Assembly: GCA_016874895.1 (NCBI GenBank)
Contig: VGSX01000177.1
Location: 1 to 7,422 of the forward strand
Direction of reading: 5' to 3'
DNA: 7,422 bases
DNA from: Deltaproteobacteria bacterium
Lineage (GTDB): Bacteria; Desulfobacterota; Desulfobaccia; Desulfobaccales; Desulfobaccaceae
Part shown: positions 1 through 4,327 of the stretch, piece by piece
How positions within the stretch are numbered: the first letter of the stretch is position 1
Layout: each line of letters begins with the position of its first letter
Translations under genes and position numbers: made by a program
The notes under the pieces: model-generated
What the model was told of the DNA's origin: nothing
The model's database searches: none
Seen by the model: the letters and a program-made list of their open reading frames with translations, nothing else

Positions 1-1
1 G

Positions 2-646
2 GCCAGCGTGCCGCCAGTCGTGGCGGTAATCCCGTTTACCAGGTTCCTCGAGGGTGATGAGAGGTTTACCCTTTTAGGCGCGGTGGGCTGCTACCTGGCC
101 GCCCTGGTCCTGACGCCGCTTCTGTCGCTCCTGTTATTGGAAGGCGGCGTCCTGGTGCAGCCTCAACAGATAGCCATCATTGTGGCAAAACTCATACTCT
201 TGCCCCTGCTGCTGTCGTGGCTGCTGCAATGGCTAAACTGGGCCGAGAAGATAGCACCCTACAAGGGCGCCTTGACCAACTGGTCGTTTTTTCTCATTAC
301 TTTCACCATCGTCGGCTTGAACCGCCAGCTCTTTTTACATCAGCCGCTGACGCTCCTGCCGGTATTTGCCATTGCCTTGTGCAGCACCTTCCTGTGGGGA
401 GAGATAGTCGAGCGTTTCTGCCGTTGGCAAGGGCTGGAGCAGCCCCTTATGATCAGCTTGGTCCTGTTGGGCACCCTGAAAAATTACGGTCTGGCCGGAG
501 GCCTGGCCCTGACCTTGTTCAGCACCCAAACCTCGGTGCCGGCCGCGGTGTCCACGGTTTTTATGATTGTGTATGTCATCTGGCTCAATGCCAAGAAAAG
601 ATGGTTCTGGTCGAACCAGACCCAACCTGCCACCCTAAATATTTAA
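2..646 (+). CDS. BASS/SBF-family (bile acid:sodium symporter-like) transporter, 5' partial
   Basis: This is the C-terminal part of an integral membrane transporter; the frame is open to the left edge, so the true start lies outside. About 214 codons are visible, against roughly 300-330 for the family. The sequence is a series of hydrophobic helices with few charges, for example around residues 24-46, 53-73, 88-104, 112-130 and 145-190. The last helices carry a G-x-L-K-N-x-G-L-A stretch followed by V-P-A-A-V-S-T-V. This resembles the helix of BASS proteins that reads M-x-N-x-x-L-A and then L-P-A-A. The family moves organic anions (bile acids, pyruvate, pantothenate and others) with sodium across the cytoplasmic membrane; the substrate here cannot be told. 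ACR3-type arsenite exporters belong to the same superfamily and are a less likely alternative. The GTG at 8 is probably an internal valine. The stop TAA (644-646) is part of the Shine-Dalgarno of the next gene, so the two are likely co-transcribed. Confidence 0.75.
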   Translation, partial: ASVPPVVAVIPFTRFLEGDERFTLLGAVGCYLAALVLTPLLSLLLLEGGVLVQPQQIAIIVAKLILLPLLLSWLLQWLNWAEKIAPYKGALTNWSFFLITFTIVGLNRQLFLHQPLTLLPVFAIALCSTFLWGEIVERFCRWQGLEQPLMISLVLLGTLKNYGLAGGLALTLFSTQTSVPAAVSTVFMIVYVIWLNAKKRWFWSNQTQPATLNI

Positions 647-658
647 GGAGAGATTGCA

Positions 659-1168
659 ATGTCCGGCCAGGAAAAGTTACTCAAGATCTTTCAGTATGCC
701 CTCAATCAGGAAGAGACCGGGAAGGCCTTTTTTCAGAATTCCCTTACACGCCTCGGGGTCGGCGCGGCTGTTTCGGCCTTTGAACGTCTCATCCAGGAAG
801 AGGAAAAACACATCGAGTTCCTGAATCGGCTCATCGCCCAGATCAAGGCTGGAGAGAAAATCGGGCTGGCCGACGTAGACGAAGTAGCCCTGAAGCGGGT
901 GGATTTTTTCGACGAACGGGCCCGTTCGGAGTTTTTGCAGCAATGTATGGAAGGCTCCATGGTGCCGGATGTCACCGTCTTCAATCTGGCCTGGCTCATC
1001 GAAAAAGACCTGAACGAGTATTACCAGGCCATGGCGGCCAAGACTTCCGGGGAAGCCCGCCTGGCGCTGTCCATGCTGGCGGATTGGGAGGCCAGTCATG
1101 AGAAATTCTTCCGGCAATTCCGGGACGCCTTGGCTGAAACCTACAGCCGGATGCCCTGGGGCGGCTGA
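659..1168 (+). CDS. Ferritin-like diiron protein, rubrerythrin-type without rubredoxin domain
   Basis: A 169-residue, all-helical cytoplasmic protein. Two repeated halves carry the spacing of rubrerythrin-type diiron sites: E19 in the first helix, then E48-x-x-H51 in the stretch QEEEKH; in the second half E115 (and possibly E120), then W-E144-x-x-H147. These are the residues expected to hold two irons. There is no C-x-x-C pair, so the rubredoxin electron-transfer domain of classical rubrerythrin is missing; the length fits the short ferritin-like members seen in many anaerobes. Known relatives act in peroxide reduction or iron handling; which applies here cannot be read from the sequence. The start is ATG 659, with TAAGGAGA (644-651) seven bases upstream. 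That site includes the stop codon of the transporter gene, which points to translational coupling. The role of the pairing with a transporter is unclear. Confidence 0.88.
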   Translation: MSGQEKLLKIFQYALNQEETGKAFFQNSLTRLGVGAAVSAFERLIQEEEKHIEFLNRLIAQIKAGEKIGLADVDEVALKRVDFFDERARSEFLQQCMEGSMVPDVTVFNLAWLIEKDLNEYYQAMAAKTSGEARLALSMLADWEASHEKFFRQFRDALAETYSRMPWGG

Positions 1169-1182
1169 GACCGGGGCAGGGC

Positions 1183-1204
1183 AGGGGGGGCATGAGCCTC
1201 CCCT
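1183..1204 (+). terminator. GC-rich hairpin after the ferritin-like gene, weak terminator candidate
   Basis: AGGGGGGG (1183-1190) can pair with CCTCCCCT (1197-1204) across a six-base loop, giving an eight-pair stem with one G-T wobble. It starts 15 bases after the stop codon. What follows is A-rich rather than T-rich on this strand, so the U-tract of a classical intrinsic terminator is missing. It may only stabilise the 3' end. Confidence 0.3.
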
Positions 1205-1237
1205 CAATAAAAAAGAAATCAGGAGGGCAGAAAATAT

Positions 1238-1267
1238 TTGACTTAAGAGAATGGTTTGCAGTAGAAT
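1238..1267 (+). promoter_or_regulatory. Sigma70-type promoter for the outer-membrane protein gene
   Basis: TTGACT (1238-1243) and TAGAAT (1262-1267) each match the consensus at five of six positions and are 18 bases apart. The segment is AT-rich and sits just before the gene. The expected transcript start near 1274 would leave a leader of about 20 bases containing the strong ribosome binding site AGGGGGGAG (1282-1290). Confidence 0.6.
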
Positions 1268-1292
1268 TTAATCATAGTAGTAGGGGGGAGAA

Positions 1293-1934
1293 ATGTTTAG
1301 GGGGCTAAAAAGAGTACATCGTCTCGTGGCGGTCTGCTGCCTGGCGGTAACGTTCCTCGTGGGAGGAATGTTTTTGCCCTACGCCTCGGGTCCTACTGAG
1401 GCCGCCGGTCAACCGACTTACCTGCCTCTTTGCCCAAGCCAGAATTCCCTGGAAAGGCAGTTGAGCGAGCCCAGAGAAGGGGCGCCGGTCCTGACTTTTG
1501 GCTGGGGTGAAAGGGGGCCGGTCATACTGCCCACCACACCATCCCAAGCGAATAATCCCACTTCCCAACAGATGGGGGGAAAAATTTCTCCCCTGCCTAC
1601 GGCGGAGTTGCGGGTTTCCTTTCTTTATAATCAGGATCAGCCCCCCGGCCAAACCGCCATCAACCCGGCAAGCCAGTTGCTGTTCCGCTATTCCATGGAT
1701 TACTGCCTCATGCCTTCTCTCAAGGTGGGATTGAGCGGTTACCTTTACAAGCCCACTTTGGATTATTTTGCCTGGCGCAATTCCAGCCTTGCCGAACCCG
1801 TTTTTGGCGTCGGGCCGGGAATCAAATATGATCTGGGCCGCTGGAGTTTCCTCCTGAGATCCGAACTGGAACCGGGAACCAAAGACAGAGGTGAGGTTCT
1901 GCACAATTGGTTTCGGGTCTGGTACGCTTTTTAA
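1293..1934 (+). CDS. Outer-membrane beta-barrel protein, MetA-pathway phenol degradation/transporter-like family
   Basis: A 213-residue exported protein. Residues 1-38 form a signal peptide: basic N-terminus with K7 and R8, hydrophobic core about 11-29, and a likely cleavage site near T-E-A-A around residue 37. The mature part has alternating polar/aromatic strands. The C-terminal third reads like the Phenol_MetA_deg ('transporter') family: L-F-R-Y-S-M-D-Y, then L-K-V-G-L-S-G-Y-L-Y-K, then G-V-G-P-G-I-K-Y-D-L-G, ending in W-Y-A-F. A terminal phenylalanine is the usual outer-membrane barrel assembly signal. Family members are usually somewhat longer (about 250-330 residues). The first 75 mature residues are Pro/Ser-rich and may be a shortened or divergent barrel start. 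The actual substrate is unknown, and the family name should not be read as proof of phenol metabolism. ATG 1293 follows a strong G-rich ribosome binding site, and the gene seems to stand alone under its own promoter. Confidence 0.72.
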   Translation: MFRGLKRVHRLVAVCCLAVTFLVGGMFLPYASGPTEAAGQPTYLPLCPSQNSLERQLSEPREGAPVLTFGWGERGPVILPTTPSQANNPTSQQMGGKISPLPTAELRVSFLYNQDQPPGQTAINPASQLLFRYSMDYCLMPSLKVGLSGYLYKPTLDYFAWRNSSLAEPVFGVGPGIKYDLGRWSFLLRSELEPGTKDRGEVLHNWFRVWYAF

Positions 1935-2000
1935 TTTTCCACGCTGAACTGTCCTTTTTTTCTCCCGCTTTCGCCGCACTAATCTGGCCTCAATTTCTGC

Positions 2001-2021
2001 GCCAAAACATCGAATTTTGGC
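2001..2021. repeat. Inverted repeat, 7-bp arms
   Basis: GCCAAAA (2001-2007) and TTTTGGC (2015-2021) are perfect complements separated by seven bases, 21 bases in total or about two helical turns. No T-tract follows, so an operator-like site is as likely as a transcript hairpin. Nothing ties it to a known regulator. Confidence 0.45.
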
Positions 2022-2031
2022 CTGCCACCAA

Positions 2032-2085
2032 TTATTGCCATCGCGTTAACAGCAGGTTAAAAAAACAGAAAATCTTATTGCCATC
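2032..2085. repeat. 11-base direct repeat TTATTGCCATC, two copies
   Basis: Identical copies lie at 2032-2042 and 2075-2085, 43 bases apart start to start, close to four helical turns. The second copy contains the proposed -35 box of prs (TTGCCA 2078-2083). This arrangement would fit a regulator binding on one face of the DNA, but chance cannot be excluded. Confidence 0.4.
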
Positions 2086-2106
2086 ATTTTAGGAATAATT
2101 TAACAT
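2078..2106 (+). promoter_or_regulatory. Candidate promoter for prs
   Basis: TTGCCA (2078-2083, five of six to consensus) is exactly 17 bases from TAACAT (2101-2106, four of six). It lies in the AT-rich gap and would give a leader of about 155 bases before the prs start. The match is moderate, and other AT-rich hexamers exist in the same gap. Confidence 0.35.
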
Positions 2107-2256
2107 GTAATGGTTTTAAACAAATGCTGCCGGGGTTCCTGCCTGCGGAAAACAACACTTTAAAATCGCTTATCATTTATACACCTTTAATTTTACTTGC
2201 CGATACTTTCCACAGGCATCAGGCAATCTGCCACGGATCAATGGTGTCAGGAGAAA

Positions 2257-2264
2257 AGGTGGAG
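2257..2264 (+). promoter_or_regulatory. Ribosome binding site that fixes the prs start
   Basis: AGGTGGAG ends six bases before ATG 2271. It favours that codon over the in-frame upstream ATG at 2124, which has no comparable site. Confidence 0.7.
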
Positions 2265-2270
2265 ACAGCA

Positions 2271-3224
2271 ATGATGAACACGGATCTCAAGATTTTTGCC
2301 GGCAACAGTAATCCTGATCTGGCCCTGGAAATCTGCAACTGCCTTTCCACGCCGCTGGGCAAAGCATTTGTGGGCACCTTCAGCGATGGGGAAATCAGAG
2401 TTGAGATCGGCGAGAACGTGCGGGGCAAAGATGTGTTTGTCATTCAATCCACCTGTCAGCCGGTCAACACCAACCTGATGGAATTGTTGATCATGATTGA
2501 CGCCCTGAAAAGGGCCTCGGCCAGGCGTATTACCGCGGTCATACCCTATTACGGCTACGCCCGCCAGGATCGCAAGGTAGCCCCCCGGGTCCCCATCAGC
2601 GCCAAGCTGGTGGCCGACCTCTTGACCAGCGCCGGGTCCAACCGCATTCTTACCATGGATTTGCACGTGGGCCAGATCCAGGGATTTTTCAATATCCCGG
2701 TGGATAACCTCTATGCCTCCCCGGTTATGATGCCGTATATCAGGGCTCACTTTAGAAATAATCTGGTCATGGTCTCACCCGACGCCGGCGGCGTGCCCCG
2801 GGCCCGGGCTTATGCCAAAAGATTGCAGGCCAGCCTCGCCTTCATCGATAAACGCCGGGACGCGCCCGGCAAGGCCAAGGCCATGCATATCATCGGCGAA
2901 GTAAAGGGAATGGACGCCGTCATCCTGGACGACATTATCGATACCGGCGGCACCCTGACCCAGGCCGCCCAGGTTATCATGGACCAGGGGGCCAATTCAG
3001 TCTGTGCCATCTGTTCCCATCCCGTTCTCTCCGGACCGGCCGTGGAAAAAATCACGGCCTCGCCCTTAAAACGCCTCGTAGTCAGCGATACCATCCCCCT
3101 GCGGGACAACGCCAGGCAATCAGAACGCATCGTGCAACTGTCAGTGGCGCCCCTCTTCTGCAAGGCTATTACCGGCATCCACCAGGAAGACTCCATCAGC
3201 TCCCTGTTCGACATCCAGTTCTAA
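2271..3224 (+). CDS. prs: Ribose-phosphate pyrophosphokinase (PRPP synthetase)
   Basis: The enzyme transfers pyrophosphate from ATP to ribose 5-phosphate, giving PRPP and AMP, the precursor for purines, pyrimidines, histidine, tryptophan and NAD. From ATG 2271 it has 317 residues, the normal length. Family motifs appear in order: F-S-D-G-E-I near residue 37; the ATP-binding stretch YYGYARQDRK (93-102); D130-L-H132 followed by Q-I-Q-G-F-F; D-A-G-G-V-P-R-A-R in the ribose-phosphate region; the catalytic flexible-loop K194-R195-R196; and the PRPP loop DDIIDTGGT (220-228). All key residues are present, so it should be an active class I enzyme. The frame continues upstream to 2124, but those 49 residues match nothing in the family and ATG 2271 has the good ribosome binding site. 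Another ATG follows directly at 2274. The usual bacterial neighbours of prs, such as ispE or the ribosomal protein L25 and peptidyl-tRNA hydrolase genes, are not next to it here; it appears to be a single-gene unit. Confidence 0.97.
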   Translation: MMNTDLKIFAGNSNPDLALEICNCLSTPLGKAFVGTFSDGEIRVEIGENVRGKDVFVIQSTCQPVNTNLMELLIMIDALKRASARRITAVIPYYGYARQDRKVAPRVPISAKLVADLLTSAGSNRILTMDLHVGQIQGFFNIPVDNLYASPVMMPYIRAHFRNNLVMVSPDAGGVPRARAYAKRLQASLAFIDKRRDAPGKAKAMHIIGEVKGMDAVILDDIIDTGGTLTQAAQVIMDQGANSVCAICSHPVLSGPAVEKITASPLKRLVVSDTIPLRDNARQSERIVQLSVAPLFCKAITGIHQEDSISSLFDIQF

Positions 3225-3234
3225 TCCCGTAGGC

Positions 3235-3262
3235 GTTCAGCTATCAGCAATCAGCTTTCAGC
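3235..3262. repeat. Four tandem heptamers, consensus NWTCAGC
   Basis: GTTCAGC, TATCAGC, AATCAGC and TTTCAGC follow one another without gaps. They start 10 bases after the prs stop codon. Heptamer runs ending in TCAGC are a familiar kind of dispersed short repeat in bacterial intergenic DNA; no function is implied. Confidence 0.7.
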
Positions 3263-3358
3263 AAAAACAATGGGTTAGGCAACCTAATCGAGAAACCAGC
3301 GATCTGCCATCGTAGAATAACTATTTGAATTTAAAGCATTAAATGATATCCTCTAGTT

Positions 3359-3393
3359 CCCCCCTTTTTTAAAGGGGGGTTAGGGGGGATTTT
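3359..3393. repeat. C6-T6-A3-G6 palindrome with G-rich tail (dispersed-repeat type)
   Basis: CCCCCCTTT (3359-3367) and AAAGGGGGG (3371-3379) form a nine-pair stem around a TTT loop. TTA, a second G6 run (3383-3388) and ATTTT (3389-3393) follow. Elements of this pattern are widely scattered in environmental bacterial genomes; I recognise the pattern but cannot count copies here. A strong stem followed shortly by a few T residues could also help end prs transcription. Confidence 0.65.
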
Positions 3394-3434
3394 AATAAGT
3401 TGCCAACTCGCCATCTGCCTAATTCAACAACATT

Positions 3435-3458
3435 GAGGGTTGGGGTGAGGGGGGAAGG
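3435..3458. repeat. G-rich repeat-like element
   Basis: Runs of three, four and six G (3437-3439, 3442-3445, 3449-3454) are separated by TT and TGA, and a GG pair lies at 3457-3458. The pattern resembles another widespread intergenic repeat whose other strand reads CCCTCACCCCAACCC. It may be able to form a G-quadruplex, but the fourth run is short. Confidence 0.5.
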
Positions 3459-3482
3459 ATATTTTCTTGGTTCACGGGTAAC

Positions 3483-3508
3483 TTTTAACTAATGGCAATT
3501 AGTTAGAA
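3483..3508. repeat. 11-bp inverted repeat next to the CHAT-operon promoter
   Basis: TTTTAACTAAT (3483-3493) pairs with ATTAGTTAGAA (3498-3508) across the four-base spacer GGCA; ten pairs are Watson-Crick and one is a G-T wobble. The core AACTAAT/ATTAGTT is perfect. It ends five bases before the proposed -35 box, where an activator or repressor would bind. A transcript hairpin is possible, but no T-tract follows. Confidence 0.6.
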
Positions 3509-3513
3509 ATAAA

Positions 3514-3542
3514 TTTAAATTGTAACATATCTATGCTAAAAT
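3514..3542 (+). promoter_or_regulatory. Extended -10 promoter of the CHAT operon
   Basis: TTTAAA (3514-3519, four of six) is 17 bases from TAAAAT (3537-3542, five of six). The -10 box is preceded by TG at 3534-3535 and one spacer base, the extended -10 pattern. It sits in the most AT-rich part of the gap. The start of transcription would be near 3549, giving a leader of about 70 bases to the first gene. Confidence 0.6.
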
Positions 3543-3620
3543 TCTCCTAACTGTAAACGTGTTGGGAGAAAAATAGAGTAATAGGGTTTTAGCCTGATTG
3601 TAGATGATGTGAGTTCGGGG

Positions 3621-3899
3621 ATGTCTTCTGCTCTTTTGGGTGCTCTAGGCGTCGGTCTGGTGTGGGGGTGGCTCCTGGGTATGAATGAGGGGCGGATTTT
3701 TCGGGGCTGGCGGACGGTCCCGGGGTTGGCCCTGACTTCCCTGATTCTGGCCGCACCCATCGTCTGGTTCCAGGGGATATTGGGCTTGGCCGGTTTCGGG
3801 GGCGCCGCCTTCCTGGCCTGGTGGCTCCATGTCGAGTGGCGCCAGACCTTGCGCCAACGTTTTTCCGTAACAGACGCACACGAGGGGGAAAGATCATGA
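3621..3899 (+). CDS. Small three-helix membrane protein of unknown family, first gene of the CHAT operon
   Basis: I do not recognise the family. From ATG 3621 it has 92 residues, mostly hydrophobic. Three likely membrane helices lie at about 3-21, 33-50 and 52-69. A basic segment W-R-x-x-L-R-x-R follows, and the tail (about 81-92) is charged and soluble. Glycine is frequent within the helices (G7, G10, G12, G16, G20; G55, G58, G60, G61), as in tightly packed or oligomeric membrane proteins. The start is uncertain: neither ATG 3621 nor the in-frame GTG at 3609 (four residues longer) has a clear ribosome binding site; ATG is chosen because it is the stronger codon. The stop overlaps the next start (ATGA, 3896-3899), so the two are almost certainly translated together. 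It is the promoter-proximal gene of the operon ending in the caspase-like protein. It could be a membrane partner, an anchor or a target of that protein; this is inference. Confidence 0.72.
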   Translation: MSSALLGALGVGLVWGWLLGMNEGRIFRGWRTVPGLALTSLILAAPIVWFQGILGLAGFGGAAFLAWWLHVEWRQTLRQRFSVTDAHEGERS

Positions 3900-4309
3900 G
3901 CACGGCCGGACAGTCAGCTTCTGTGTTGCAACTCATCGGGGCCGGGTGCTTTGGCGCCATCATCGGCTGGTATGTCTACTACATCAACCGCTATCGCAAA
4001 GCCGATGTGCAGCTGAGTGATCTGGTGACGGTCATCGGGGTCATCGGGGGCAGCGCCATCCTGGCCCTCTTTCCCACCGGCACGGACCTTTTCGGCGCTT
4101 ACGGCATCGGTCTGGCCGTGGGTTTTTTCGGCTATTTCCTCGTGCTCATCATCCTGGTGGGAGTGTCGGAAAACTTTGAGGCGGACTGGTTTCTGGACGG
4201 CCGCCGGAAACTGCCCGATGGTACGATATTCGTTCCCCAGGTGGGTACCCCCACGGCAGGGGGAACCGCCATGGCCGCCGACAAAAAGCCCCAGGGTGGC
4301 ATGCAATAA
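3896..4309 (+). CDS. Small three-helix membrane protein with soluble C-terminal tail, unknown family
   Basis: A 137-residue protein that I cannot assign to a family. Helices are predicted at about 9-30, 43-60 and 65-90. Between the first two is a short basic loop, N-R-Y-R-K (31-35), which by the positive-inside rule is probably cytoplasmic. The tail, about 91-137, starts with acidic/aromatic residues (E-N-F-E-A-D-W-F-L-D), continues with G-R-R-K, and ends low-complexity (Gly/Ala/Thr/Lys). Each helix has glycines at zipper-like spacing: G15/G17/G20/G24, G48/G51/G52 and G67/G70/G72/G76/G79. The start ATG 3896 overlaps the previous stop and has GAGGGGG (3882-3888) seven bases upstream. The frame is open further left to an ATG at 3821, but that extension lies inside the preceding gene and lacks support. 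The next gene starts 18 bases after the stop. The soluble tail is a possible contact or cleavage region for the CHAT protein; this is untested. Confidence 0.85.
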   Translation: MSTAGQSASVLQLIGAGCFGAIIGWYVYYINRYRKADVQLSDLVTVIGVIGGSAILALFPTGTDLFGAYGIGLAVGFFGYFLVLIILVGVSENFEADWFLDGRRKLPDGTIFVPQVGTPTAGGTAMAADKKPQGGMQ

Positions 4310-4327
4310 TCTGATGAGGAGGCTGTG

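Larger units (their letters stand above)
1935..2270. other. AT-rich intergenic region before prs, no gene seen
   Basis: The 336 bases hold no convincing gene; short open frames here lack ribosome binding sites and recognisable protein. Contents are a T-tract without a clear stem near 1953-1959, an inverted repeat at 2001-2021, an 11-base direct repeat at 2032-2042 and 2075-2085, and a promoter candidate at 2078-2106. The last roughly 160 bases would be a long prs leader. I looked for a tRNA or known riboswitch fold and saw none. Confidence 0.7.
3225..3620. other. Gene-free junction between prs and the CHAT operon
   Basis: About 400 bases with no supportable gene. From left to right it contains four tandem heptamers (3235-3262), a small imperfect stem around 3274-3288, a C6/G6 palindrome with G-rich tail (3359-3393), a second G-rich element (3435-3458), an 11-bp inverted repeat (3483-3508), an extended -10 promoter (3514-3542) and a leader of about 70 bases. 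The dense set of small repeats contrasts with the tight gene packing on the right. Confidence 0.75.

Noticed and set aside
677..1207. A 176-codon - strand frame opposite the ferritin-like gene
   Set aside because: The + strand frame shows the diiron ligand pattern and a coupled ribosome binding site; the antisense product is not recognisable.
1305..1979. A 224-codon open frame on the - strand over the outer-membrane protein gene
   Set aside because: The + strand frame has a signal peptide, family motifs, promoter and ribosome binding site; the antisense frame has none.
2124..2270. An N-terminal extension of prs from ATG 2124
   Set aside because: The 49 extra residues match nothing in the PRPP synthetase family, and ATG 2271 has a good ribosome binding site and gives the normal length.
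1935..2270. A tRNA or known riboswitch before prs
   Set aside because: No cloverleaf, T-loop consensus or recognisable riboswitch core could be found by eye.
2247..2750. A 167-codon - strand frame opposite prs
   Set aside because: It is a shadow of the strongly conserved prs coding sequence.
3225..3620. A CRISPR array in the repeat-rich junction
   Set aside because: The repeats are only seven bases long and tandem without spacers, and the other elements differ from each other; there are no cas genes in the window.
3821..3895. A 25-residue N-terminal extension of the second membrane protein from ATG 3821
   Set aside because: It overlaps the preceding gene and has no good ribosome binding site, while ATG 3896 has GAGGGGG at proper spacing and the typical ATGA overlap.
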